Shown here: piece by piece, positions 1 through 7,124 of the stretch
Layout of the letters: each line of letters starts with the position of its first letter
Position numbering within the stretch: position 1 is the first letter of the stretch
Assembly (NCBI GenBank): GCA_964635325.1
Contig: CAZWOL010000040.1
Location: 1-30,860, forward strand
DNA: 30,860 nucleotides
From: BOG-1112 sp964635325
Lineage (GTDB): Bacteria; Bdellovibrionota_B; Oligoflexia; Oligoflexales; Bog-1112
Direction of reading: 5' to 3'
The notes under the pieces: model-generated
Told to the model about the DNA's origin: nothing
Seen by the model: only the letters and a program-made list of their open reading frames with translations
Database searches by the model: none
Translations under genes and position numbers: made by a program

Positions 1-187
1 CATCAGGAGGGCATGGATCATCAGGAGGTCATGGTGGACGAGGAGATGATGGAGGACATGGTTCATCATCGTCGTCAGGTGGCCACGGATCTTCCGGTAG
101 TTCATCGGGAGGTAAAGGTTGGTCTTCGTCCTCATCAGGAGGGCATGGATCATCAGGAGGTCATGGTGGACGAGGAGATGATGGAGG
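1..187. repeat. Perfect 55-bp direct repeat inside Gly/Ser-rich coding region
   Basis: Bases 1-55 recur exactly at 133-187, an offset of 132 bp (44 codons), so the repeat is in frame. Shorter degenerate copies of the GGATCATCAGGAGGT motif lie between and after them. The identity is at DNA level and not just protein level, which suggests recent duplication or slippage. Confidence 0.9.
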
Positions 188-2039
188 CTATGGATCATCA
201 GGAGGTCGTGGTGGACATGATGGAAATAATGATGATGGAGGTTACGGTTCATCAGGAGGTCGTGGTGGACGTGGAGGTTACGGTTCATCTTCATCATCCG
301 GTGGAGATGATGACTACGGTTCATCCTCTTCAGGTGGTGTAAGCTATAGTGGGCAGGATGGATATTCTTACGATTCTTCTGCTTCTGATGTTGGCAATGA
401 CAATACGGTTTATTCCGATAGTGTAGTCGCAGGAGATGCTAAGGAGTATTCGGTAGCTGCTGTTGATATCAAAACACAAGCTTCTGCAGGGGATGCATGT
501 AGTATTTCTGCAATTACGGTTCTTCCAGTTCCGTATTTGGATTTGGCAAACGGTCGCAAAATTGTCGATTTGGGAAGTGAGCAAATGCAAAACTCACAAA
601 CGAATCTTACAATGATTCAAATCGATGATCATGTCCGAGTTATGGATTCTTTTGCAGCTATTGGTGGAATTAGCACAGAAAGCCAAGTGCAGAGTAATGT
701 GTTGTTCCAAGGATCACTTCCATTGGCTGGAACAAATGCATATTGTGAGAGACATGCGAACTCCTCACAAGCGGTCAACGAGTTGCCAGCAATGGCTTCT
801 ATACCGACTGCAGCAGATACAGTGCTCAATTGGTGGTCTATTGACGACTTTATGCACTATTCTGTTCAAGGGGGTGTTTCTATCTTTACGGAGATCGAAA
901 CGGATCACGCTATGCCGACGCAATTTGTTGGTGAGTGGGCTGTGACGATCAAAAAGCTGGATACGCAAACCCTTCTCTTTGCTGTGGAGCGTAAACAAAT
1001 CCTAAGTGCACAAAATGTACTTGGCAATGTAATGCCTGCAGCTCTCGCATCCTATGATAAGATTTTGAAGAAAGTCTATACATTCGAGATCGATCTTACG
1101 GATGCTAGAGCAGTAAGCGTCTTCTCATCGATGATTCAAGGGAACCTTGCTTCGTTGCAGTTGGCTGTATACAACTGTGAACCTTGGATTAAGGAACTCT
1201 ACGGGATCAAAGAGATTGATAGAGACAAGTCTGTTGTTGCAAAAAGAAATGGAACTGCGCTCAAGGTTCGAAAGATCTGGGAGTCAAGTTTCCTCGATCA
1301 ACAATCCGGACGAGTTGATACCGATCCAACGAGTGAAGATGCAGACACGGCAACGCTCTCTGCAGATCAGCATCGCGCGAATGCGTTTGTGAAAAAATGG
1401 ACGCAGATCCAAGCTCGCCTTCACAAAGAGAACGAAGATAGTCCTGTCCAAGACTCCGCAATGGAATTGGATATGATGTGGGAATACTCCGACAAAGGAC
1501 TCGATACAAAGTCTTTTGCGAAGGCTATGACCAATGTTGCACAAGCGACAGCGACGTCGGATAACTTGCTGAAGGTTTGGACGAGCGATGCACAACCAGG
1601 CTACTTCGGAGTTCAGTTCCGCATGTACACCAACGATCAAAAGTTGAGACAATTAGCGGGCAACACTGCTTTGATTCGTGATCTCGTTTTCAAGGGTGAT
1701 CAAGTCATTCAAGATTACTTCGATGTTCAGAAGGATCCGAATGCGCTTTGCTCTACAAAAGCGACGCTTACATTTGATCAGTGTGTCGATGGGTTTAAAG
1801 CTAGAACAACAAACGCTCTCAATAAGTTTAAAGACAAATTGAGTGTTTTTGCAAAAGCGGATTGGAAAAGTGACGAGGAGGCATTGCAACAGTTGAACGA
1901 CTTGGGAGCTTTGGCATTCCAAACTCCGTTCACTCTGCAAACAATGCTGCAGGCAGCTCCTGACAATTTTGATGTGCGATACAAAGTCGAAGGTCAAAAT
2001 TTCCAACCTGCTGTTCTCGATGGCTCCGACCTAAACTAA
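1..2039 (+). CDS. Large Gly/Ser-repeat protein, 3' part (5' end outside window)
   Basis: The frame starting at base 3 is open from the window edge to the TAA at 2037-2039, giving 678 visible residues with no start, so the gene begins upstream. The first ~115 residues are low complexity: Gly, Ser, Asp, His and Arg arranged as GGHGSSGGHGGRGDDGG-like units, then SSSSGG blocks and tyrosines. A Ser/Asp/Val stretch follows, and from about residue 170 the sequence looks globular and is rich in Asp, Ala and Gln. Four cysteines are present in the globular part. I do not recognise the globular domain. The Gly/Ser block is typical of a flexible surface or secreted linker, but no targeting signal is visible because the N-terminus is missing. 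The first in-frame start-like codon after the repeats is a TTG at 537, which is not a credible start because the same frame continues upstream with biased composition. Confidence 0.8.
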   Translation, partial: SGGHGSSGGHGGRGDDGGHGSSSSSGGHGSSGSSSGGKGWSSSSSGGHGSSGGHGGRGDDGGYGSSGGRGGHDGNNDDGGYGSSGGRGGRGGYGSSSSSGGDDDYGSSSSGGVSYSGQDGYSYDSSASDVGNDNTVYSDSVVAGDAKEYSVAAVDIKTQASAGDACSISAITVLPVPYLDLANGRKIVDLGSEQMQNSQTNLTMIQIDDHVRVMDSFAAIGGISTESQVQSNVLFQGSLPLAGTNAYCERHANSSQAVNELPAMASIPTAADTVLNWWSIDDFMHYSVQGGVSIFTEIETDHAMPTQFVGEWAVTIKKLDTQTLLFAVERKQILSAQNVLGNVMPAALASYDKILKKVYTFEIDLTDARAVSVFSSMIQGNLASLQLAVYNCEPWIKELYGIKEIDRDKSVVAKRNGTALKVRKIWESSFLDQQSGRVDTDPTSEDADTATLSADQHRANAFVKKWTQIQARLHKENEDSPVQDSAMELDMMWEYSDKGLDTKSFAKAMTNVAQATATSDNLLKVWTSDAQPGYFGVQFRMYTNDQKLRQLAGNTALIRDLVFKGDQVIQDYFDVQKDPNALCSTKATLTFDQCVDGFKARTTNALNKFKDKLSVFAKADWKSDEEALQQLNDLGALAFQTPFTLQTMLQAAPDNFDVRYKVEGQNFQPAVLDGSDLN

Positions 2040-2052
2040 GCTTAAACTGCTA

Positions 2053-2078
2053 AAAACCTAGGGATTCCCCTAGGTTTT
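2053..2078 (+). terminator. Rho-independent-type terminator
   Basis: AAAACCTAGGG (2053-2063) pairs perfectly with CCCTAGGTTTT (2068-2078) around a 4-nt loop, giving an 11-bp stem whose right arm ends in a T tract. It starts 14 nt after the stop codon of the repeat protein gene. Confidence 0.85.
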
Positions 2079-2119
2079 CTTGGGAGGATTTAGCAACCCA
2101 GTCCTTCCAAGACTTCTGC

Positions 2120-2148
2120 TTGCTAAACTGTAAAAAAAAACTTACAGT
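2120..2148 (+). promoter_or_regulatory. Candidate sigma70-type promoter of the Omp85-like/kinase operon
   Basis: TTGCTA (2120-2125), a 17-bp spacer and TACAGT (2143-2148) each match the consensus at 4 of 6 positions. The site is about 75 bp upstream of the 2223 start. The dyad at 2127-2148 covers the spacer and the -10 box, so a protein bound there would block RNA polymerase. Confidence 0.4.
2127..2148. promoter_or_regulatory. Dyad ACTGT-N12-ACAGT, candidate operator (site 1)
   Basis: ACTGT at 2127-2131 and ACAGT at 2144-2148 are separated by 12 nt; the inverted repeat extends to 7 bp per arm (ACTGTAA/TTACAGT). A second dyad with the same arms and the same spacing lies at 7007-7028 upstream of the sigma54 promoter of the neighbouring outer-membrane protein gene. 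The spacing excludes a gamma-proteobacterial LexA box, which has CTGT-N8-ACAG. Confidence 0.55.
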
Positions 2149-2222
2149 AGCCGCCTTAACATCCTTAGTTCACTATTAAACCTTATTTTTTCTATGTGAA
2201 GAGATTCACTTGCGGATCGTAA

Positions 2223-3329
2223 ATGCTAAGTTTTACTAAACAATGTATTGCTTTCGCGGCACTTAGTTTGGCTTCTGTACTTTGGGCAGATACTTCAAAG
2301 GTATCTACATCGATTTTTATTGAATCGATTCAATGTAAGGGAGCGGTTCGAACCTCTTGTGCTGATCTCGTAAAAATACTTGGAATCCAACCAAAATCGA
2401 CAATCTCTGAAGATGAATTGAGTGCGCTCGATGCAAAGCTTGCACAAATAGGGTTTTATTCTGAGTACTCGGTCTCTCTTGAACCTCTTCAAGAATCTAG
2501 GCATGCGAATTTGCATTTGAAGTTGCAAGAAAAAGAAACAGCTCGTCACGGAATTCTTACGCGGGGATTTTTAGGTTGGGGGCCGTTGCCAAGTTTTACG
2601 CAATATAGCTATACGGACACTAATTTTTTAGGCAAAGGCAATTTCTTTCATGGTGCAGTATCTTCTAAAATTATTTTTAGTGATCTCAAAGAAGGTGCAG
2701 ATCCTCTCAAGAAAGTACAAAATCTAAACTCTTTTAATCTAGAGATGGCCACACCTTTGCAAGATGCTGCTATTGGTTCGGTACGCTTTTTAACTCCGGA
2801 TTCTTCACAGTCCGAGAGAATTTTGGGATTTTTTGGATATGGTATAAACGCAGGATACAATTCCGCGCTAACAGCCTATCTCGGTAATGCGGTTGGAGGA
2901 AATTTTAGTTTTAGTACGGAGGATAATTCTTTTATTCCTAAAAGCGGAGTAAAGTTTTCGGCAACCTATCTTTATGCTCTTCACAGTAAAAAAGACGATT
3001 TTGGTCTCGATAGTCGGGCAACAATACAGTGGGGGAGAGTTTCATCGTATGATGGAGCTCTGACTTTAGGATTAGTATCACGACCACATTTGAATCCGAC
3101 ATTCTACTCTTACGAGGGTCAGCAGCTTAGCAGTCCTTTTCCAGAGGGAGGCCTTACTTATTCTTTGATCAAAACAGAAAACAATTATCGCTCCGCATTT
3201 TATTTAGGTATGGGCAGTGCGGGTGCATTTTTTGATCGGGATTATTTAGTTTTTCATGCTGGATATAAAGCTGCATTTGAACATATCGATTTGAACCTAG
3301 GTATCATTGTTGCGAAGGAGCGCCATTGA
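2223..3329 (+). CDS. Omp85/BamA-like outer-membrane protein with one POTRA-like domain
   Basis: The 368-residue protein starts with a Sec signal peptide (residues 1-22, ending LWA-DT). Residues ~27-106 look like a single POTRA unit, with a beta-alpha-alpha-beta-beta pattern ending in a LHLKLQEKE strand. The C-terminal part begins SYTDTNFLGKG, close to the NLFGKG-type first barrel strand of Omp85 proteins, and continues with alternating polar/hydrophobic strands. At about 260 residues the barrel is short for a 16-strand Omp85 barrel. It is the first gene of an operon; its TGA overlaps the next ATG by one base. The start ATG has only a weak ribosome-binding site. The link to the downstream kinase suggests an envelope-sensing role, which is inference. 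A TamA- or patatin-linked Omp85 relative is an alternative. Confidence 0.65.
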   Translation: MLSFTKQCIAFAALSLASVLWADTSKVSTSIFIESIQCKGAVRTSCADLVKILGIQPKSTISEDELSALDAKLAQIGFYSEYSVSLEPLQESRHANLHLKLQEKETARHGILTRGFLGWGPLPSFTQYSYTDTNFLGKGNFFHGAVSSKIIFSDLKEGADPLKKVQNLNSFNLEMATPLQDAAIGSVRFLTPDSSQSERILGFFGYGINAGYNSALTAYLGNAVGGNFSFSTEDNSFIPKSGVKFSATYLYALHSKKDDFGLDSRATIQWGRVSSYDGALTLGLVSRPHLNPTFYSYEGQQLSSPFPEGGLTYSLIKTENNYRSAFYLGMGSAGAFFDRDYLVFHAGYKAAFEHIDLNLGIIVAKERH

Positions 3330-3847
3330 TGTCTAAGGTTTTTATAGTGTTGATTCTGTATATGAGCTCTGCTGCATTTGCAGAGACAGATATCTGTGCA
3401 GATTTGCGAGCTGTTTTTGAAAAACAAATTCTGCCAGAATTGAATACCGGATTGCAAAAAAATTTAGCACTTGTCGTTGATCACCAAGACAATCTTACGT
3501 TTTCAAAACCACTTATGATTAAGAAGGACCTTTGGAAAAAACGATTTCTTTTGAGTGGAGTAATAATGCCTAAACCTCTTGAGACAGAGAGTTTAGAAAT
3601 TATACAAGATGAAATTTGCTCTGCCCTGAATGCCTCATTTAAGCAACTCAGCCCCCCAAAAGATGCAAATGTATTTGCTGTATTGAATGCCAATACAGAA
3701 TCTATTTCTCATATTATGGAGGATTGGTCTCAAAAACATGTAGGTTTATACAAAAATATGGGACTGCGAGTGCGGTGGAATTCGATGAGCGATCTACAGA
3801 AATCACAAAAGATTTTTGCGCTCAAAAGCTCACAGGTGCGGCCATGA
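3329..3847 (+). CDS. Small exported protein of the kinase operon, unknown family
   Basis: The protein has 172 residues with a signal peptide (residues 1-18, ending AAFA-ET), so it is probably periplasmic. The mature part has two cysteines and amphipathic segments; no domain is recognised. The ATG at 3329 is chosen over the in-frame TTG at 3326 because AAGGAG (3315-3320) is correctly placed for it. The start overlaps the stop of the Omp85-like gene (TGATG), and its own stop overlaps the kinase start (ATGA), so translation of the three genes is coupled. Such close coupling between an outer-membrane protein, a periplasmic protein and a kinase suggests that this protein relays or gates the signal. 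No sequence motif proves this. Confidence 0.75.
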   Translation: MSKVFIVLILYMSSAAFAETDICADLRAVFEKQILPELNTGLQKNLALVVDHQDNLTFSKPLMIKKDLWKKRFLLSGVIMPKPLETESLEIIQDEICSALNASFKQLSPPKDANVFAVLNANTESISHIMEDWSQKHVGLYKNMGLRVRWNSMSDLQKSQKIFALKSSQVRP

Positions 3848-5010
3848 GTTTTCGTATGCCTTTGTGGATGAAACTGTTTCTATTTGCGTTCATGCTCTTG
3901 GTGCCGACGGTCTTTGTTTTAGCCTATTCTCTGAACACATCTTTATCTTTTCTTGCTGACCTTGCGATCAATTCAGATATTGAAGATGCCTTACGCACGA
4001 ATATCGAATCCATGCATAGACTTAAAGATTTATTGCCTGAGTCATCTGTCCAAGATTTGGAGCGTATGTTCAATCGTGACCTTGCAACATATCAAGCCTA
4101 TAGCCAGCTAAAAACACTTAAAGTTAGTCTATTAGGAGAGCTCCAACGACATGCTTTGATAGTCGGGTTCGTTTCTCTTTTAATTAGCCTGATTTTTGCT
4201 TATTTTCTAGCACGCAGTATACTCAAACTTTTTAAGAGCTATGCGCAGAAACTGCTCGATAGAGAACACCAACATGTATTGCTAAGCAGTCTTGAAAACT
4301 GGCAAAGTGTGTCTCAAAGCGTCATTCACGAACTTAAGAGCAGTTTGACACCGCTTAAGTTGATCAGTTCAAGAAAAATCCATAGCTCAGAAGATGAAGA
4401 CGAAAGTGCAGTGTTGATTCTAGGTGAAGTTAAGAAAATGGAAGTCCTCATTGATGAACTCACAAATTTTGCTCGTCTACCTCGTCCTGATCTTTCGGCC
4501 ATGGACTTGGTGCCGACGCTCGAATATTTTGTACAGAATAGTGTAATCGATGGTCTTCGCATTGAGTTCGATCCCTCTGAGTTGCAGAAACATCAAAATT
4601 CAGCAGTAGCTCATGACCCATCTATGATTCAGCGCCTGCTCTATAATCTTATGCGCAATTCCAAAGAAGCAAACCCTGAGCTCGAAAATTTGCAAATCAC
4701 AATTTCAGCGAAAGTTTTTGCGGATGTACTAGAACTTCATCTTAGAGACAATGGTGGAGGAATTCCGGTTCACAAATTGCGTGTTATTTTTGAATCTCGA
4801 CACTCGCAAAAGCCTCAGTCTTCTATTTCGGATAGTTTTCCGCGCTTGCCTACAAATTTAGGTTTGGGTCTAACTATCAGCAAGAAAATTGCACTCGACC
4901 ATGGGGGTGACCTTTACGGAGTACCAAGTAGCAAGGGTGCTCATTTTATTCTTAAATTGCCGCTTGCTCACACACACGAAAACTATAATGAAGAGCTAAA
5001 CTATGTCTAA
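3844..5010 (+). CDS. Membrane sensor histidine kinase (NtrY/NtrB-like core)
   Basis: The protein has 388 residues. Transmembrane segment 1 spans ~6-29, followed by a periplasmic loop of about 75 residues and transmembrane segment 2 at ~103-123. The cytoplasmic part has an H-box with phospho-acceptor His162 (VIHELKSSLTPL), an N-box (LLYNLMRNSKEAN), a G1 box (LRDNGGGIP) and a G2 box (NLGLGLTIS), so the catalytic core is complete. The linker between TM2 and the H-box is only about 35 residues, and no PAS domain is evident. The start is the ATG overlapping the previous stop by 4 nt; an upstream in-frame ATG at 3724 lies inside the previous gene and would hide TM1 behind 40 residues. The 3' end overlaps the response regulator start by 8 nt. 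The partner is almost certainly that regulator. The sensed signal is unknown; the periplasmic loop could contact the exported protein encoded upstream. Confidence 0.9.
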   Translation: MSFRMPLWMKLFLFAFMLLVPTVFVLAYSLNTSLSFLADLAINSDIEDALRTNIESMHRLKDLLPESSVQDLERMFNRDLATYQAYSQLKTLKVSLLGELQRHALIVGFVSLLISLIFAYFLARSILKLFKSYAQKLLDREHQHVLLSSLENWQSVSQSVIHELKSSLTPLKLISSRKIHSSEDEDESAVLILGEVKKMEVLIDELTNFARLPRPDLSAMDLVPTLEYFVQNSVIDGLRIEFDPSELQKHQNSAVAHDPSMIQRLLYNLMRNSKEANPELENLQITISAKVFADVLELHLRDNGGGIPVHKLRVIFESRHSQKPQSSISDSFPRLPTNLGLGLTISKKIALDHGGDLYGVPSSKGAHFILKLPLAHTHENYNEELNYV

Positions 5011-6355
5011 AAAAATCATACTTATTGTTGATGACGAAGCTTCTGTTCGTATCTCTTTGCGATTGACCTTGCAGCCTGAATTCGAATGTATTGAGGCTAA
5101 AACAGTAGCGGAAGCCACCCAAATGATTATGGAGCGAGAGATCGATCTTATTCTTCTCGATATCTGCTTAGGGAGAGAGTCTGGATTAGATGTGCTTCGC
5201 TTTTTACACACAAGCGGTTTATCTCGACCTGTGATCTGTGTTTCAGGTGAGGCGGCCTATAGTGATGCGATGGAAGCCTACAGGTTGGGTGCGCTCGACT
5301 TTCTCGACAAGCCTCTGACACAACAAAAACTTCATGTGACAGTTGTTAAATGTCTGTCTCAGCACAGGCAGCGTGAGCGACAGCATGCATTCTTACAGGC
5401 ACAACAGGTACGAGCGGAAAGTCAACTTTTGGGGAACTCAAAACCTCTCAAAGACTTACATGAGCAGATGGTGCCCATTGCAGAGAGTGATGCAAAGGTT
5501 TTGATTTTGGGTGAAACCGGCACTGGTAAAGAAGCCGTAGCTTCATCTCTTCATCATCTTTCTAAGCGAGCCTCTCATCCTTTTGTTGTTGTCGACTGTG
5601 GTTCTTTGCCGGCAAATCTGATGGAATCCATTCTCTTTGGACATAAAAAAGGCGCCTTTACGGGCGCAGATCAGGATCAGGCTGGACGTTTGGAATGTGC
5701 TGAAGGTGGTACACTCTTTCTTGATGAAATTGGAGAATTGACTCTAGAAGGACAGAACCGTCTTTTGCGTTTTCTCGAGACTGGAGAGTTGATGCGGGTG
5801 GGTTCGAATAAGTCTGTTAAAATAGATGCGCGGGTTATTGCTGCGACAAGTCGCAATATCGATGCGCTCGTCAAAGAGGGGAAGTTTCGTGCAGACTTGT
5901 TTTTTAGGCTTTCCGTCTTCACACTAAGAACTCCGGCTTTGCGAGAGATTCCCCAAGATATACCTCTCATCTTTGCTCATCACTTTAAGAAGTTTTGCAA
6001 CCATTTTGCAAAGCCAGAGACTGCATTGACAGAGGATCAAATTCAAATTTTGCAGCGACACAATTGGCCTGGTAATGTTCGTGAGCTTCGAAATCTTGCA
6101 GAACGTGGAGCGATTTTAGGTTTGGCTAGAGCTATACAAGATCTTGCAGCGTTTATGCCTTCGGCATCAAACTCTGCTCCGCAACTTACTGCTGGCTTCT
6201 TACCTTTGCGTGAGTTTCGCAAAAATTTAGAGATAGATTATATTAAGCAGGTTCTAGCACATACTAAAGGGAATGTGACGCAAGCAGCACGCGTCTTAGA
6301 ACTAGATCGTGTCAGCTTGCATCAAAAGATAGCAGCTTATGGGCTTAAAGGTTAG
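5003..6355 (+). CDS. NtrC-family sigma54-dependent response regulator
   Basis: The protein has 450 residues and all three NtrC-type domains. The receiver (1-~120) has the acidic pair D10-D11, phospho-acceptor D53 and the conserved Lys in LDKPLT. The AAA+ domain (~140-375) has Walker A GETGTGKE, the sigma54-contacting loop GAFTGA, Walker B GGTLFLDEIGE and the NWPGNVRELRN sensor II region. A Fis-type helix-turn-helix closes the protein (NVTQAARVLELDRVSLHQK). The intact GAFTGA loop predicts that it activates sigma54 RNA polymerase by ATP hydrolysis after phosphorylation by the kinase encoded just upstream, whose gene it overlaps by 8 nt. A fitting target lies next door: the convergent gene at 6390-6884 has a -24/-12 promoter with an upstream dyad. 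No clear terminator is seen after the stop. Confidence 0.95.
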   Translation: MSKKIILIVDDEASVRISLRLTLQPEFECIEAKTVAEATQMIMEREIDLILLDICLGRESGLDVLRFLHTSGLSRPVICVSGEAAYSDAMEAYRLGALDFLDKPLTQQKLHVTVVKCLSQHRQRERQHAFLQAQQVRAESQLLGNSKPLKDLHEQMVPIAESDAKVLILGETGTGKEAVASSLHHLSKRASHPFVVVDCGSLPANLMESILFGHKKGAFTGADQDQAGRLECAEGGTLFLDEIGELTLEGQNRLLRFLETGELMRVGSNKSVKIDARVIAATSRNIDALVKEGKFRADLFFRLSVFTLRTPALREIPQDIPLIFAHHFKKFCNHFAKPETALTEDQIQILQRHNWPGNVRELRNLAERGAILGLARAIQDLAAFMPSASNSAPQLTAGFLPLREFRKNLEIDYIKQVLAHTKGNVTQAARVLELDRVSLHQKIAAYGLKG

Positions 6356-6389
6356 CTGAGCTGCAGAATCCTGAAGTCGAAAACAGAAA

Positions 6390-6884
6390 CTAGCCTGGGA
6401 AGTCGAATGCGTAGGCAAGCTGGAACATGCCTGCTCCGCCTTTTTTGCCGGCTCCTATGCCAAGATAGACGTTGAAACCGCTGTCCCACATCCAGTGATA
6501 TCCACCAGCCACGTAGAAACCAGCTGTAGAGTCGACTCCTGGCTCAACAAAAAATCCGCTGTAGACTTTTTTGAAATAGACAGGAACACCTAAATTAGCA
6601 GAAACATCTTGATTGCTAAATCCAAACTTACCGAAAGCAACACCAACTCGTGGAGCAATATTTTCTGTAATCGCATAGCTTCCGGAAATAGATACGATGT
6701 CTTGTGGAAGCAAGAATGCGTTGATCCCGATGTTCCATTTTTTGTAGTCATATTCGTAATCGTTCTTATCTCCAACTTTTACCAACTGACCGTCTATTTT
6801 TGAGATGCTTTTAGGCTTGTCTGCAGTTTCAGAGAGAGCCAACTGAGATGACATAAGTGCAAGAGCGATGATGATTCGTTTCAT
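6390..6884 (-). CDS. Small outer-membrane beta-barrel-like protein, predicted sigma54 target
   Basis: The protein has 164 residues: a signal peptide (1-~19, QLALS-ET), a short Lys/Asp-rich linker and then repeated amphipathic beta strands rich in Gly and aromatic residues (YVAGGYHWMWDS, VYLGIGAGKKGG), ending LAYAFDFPG. This looks like an 8-strand-type barrel, though no family is certain. The start at 6884 has AAGGAT correctly placed upstream; an in-frame ATG 15 bases earlier has no ribosome-binding site. The gene is convergent with the sigma54-activator gene (35 nt between stops) and is preceded by a near-perfect sigma54 promoter at 6939-6955 and a dyad at 7007-7028. These make it a likely target of that regulator. 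Its function in the envelope is unknown. Confidence 0.75.
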   Translation of the reverse strand: MKRIIIALALMSSQLALSETADKPKSISKIDGQLVKVGDKNDYEYDYKKWNIGINAFLLPQDIVSISGSYAITENIAPRVGVAFGKFGFSNQDVSANLGVPVYFKKVYSGFFVEPGVDSTAGFYVAGGYHWMWDSGFNVYLGIGAGKKGGAGMFQLAYAFDFPG

Positions 6885-6938
6885 TGTTAGATCCTTCATG
6901 TGAGTTAGAAGTGGTCAACCAAGACCTACACATGCTAA

Positions 6939-6955
6939 AGCAAGAGTTGAGCCAA
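6939..6955 (-). promoter_or_regulatory. Sigma54 (-24/-12) promoter of the small outer-membrane protein gene
   Basis: On the minus strand the sequence reads TTGGCTCAACTCTTGCT. It matches the consensus YTGGCACG-N4-TTGCW in the -24 TTGGC, the -12 TTGCT and the exact 10-nt spacing between GG and GC. The predicted start is near 6928, about 45 nt before the ATG at 6884, with the ribosome-binding site in between. The adjacent gene encodes a sigma54 activator. Confidence 0.8.
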
Positions 6956-7006
6956 GTTTTAATATGCTGAAATTTATGCTAATTTAAGCTTGTAGTGCGA
7001 TTCTTC

Positions 7007-7028
7007 ACTGTTGTTTATTTCTTACAGT
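7007..7028. promoter_or_regulatory. Dyad ACTGT-N12-ACAGT, candidate activator site (site 2)
   Basis: The arms ACTGT and ACAGT are separated by 12 nt (TCACTGT/ACAGTGA with flanks). The centre is about 90 bp upstream of the predicted sigma54 start, the usual place for an NtrC-type upstream activating site. Read on the minus strand it matches 17 of 22 bases of the dyad at 2127-2148. Confidence 0.55.
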
Positions 7029-7030
7029 GA

Positions 7031-7047
7031 GATGTGGCGGCCACATC
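7031..7047. repeat. Inverted repeat GATGTGG-CGG-CCACATC
   Basis: A perfect 7-bp stem with a 3-nt loop sits 2 bp from the site-2 dyad. It could be a second half-site for a regulator or a weak terminator element for the gapN-like gene; there is no T tract on either side. Confidence 0.5.
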
Positions 7048-7086
7048 CTCAAAAGCTCGTCAAAGATTCTATCTTAGTCAGAAAGG

Positions 7087-7117
7087 GCCATCGAAATTTT
7101 CATAGCACTTCGATGGC
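7087..7117 (-). terminator. Hairpin after the gapN-like gene, weak terminator
   Basis: GCCATCGAA (7087-7095) pairs with TTCGATGGC (7109-7117) across a 13-nt loop, starting 7 nt after the stop codon on the minus strand. Only a short interrupted T stretch follows, so termination may be partial. Confidence 0.45.
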
Positions 7118-7124
7118 GTAGCAC

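Noticed and set aside
13..342. 109-codon ORF rich in Met, Val and His in frame 1
   Set aside because: It is a shadow of the Gly/Ser repeat read in the wrong frame; the frame starting at base 3 is open throughout and continues into a long globular domain.
2079..2096. Sigma54 promoter upstream of the Omp85-like gene (TTGGGAGGATTTAGCA)
   Set aside because: The GG to GC spacing is 9 nt, not 10, and the distance to the start codon is large.
2127..2148. LexA (SOS) box
   Set aside because: The arms CTGT and ACAG are 12 nt apart; the gamma-proteobacterial LexA box needs 8. The nearby genes are not SOS genes, and dinB has no such site.
3724..3843. N-terminal extension of the histidine kinase frame
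   Set aside because: It lies inside the preceding gene; the ATG at 3844 gives an ATGA overlap and places TM1 at the N-terminus.
7041..7054. Shared 12-mer ACATCCTCAAAA also near 20509
   Set aside because: Repeats of this length are expected by chance in a window of this size, and no longer similarity surrounds them.
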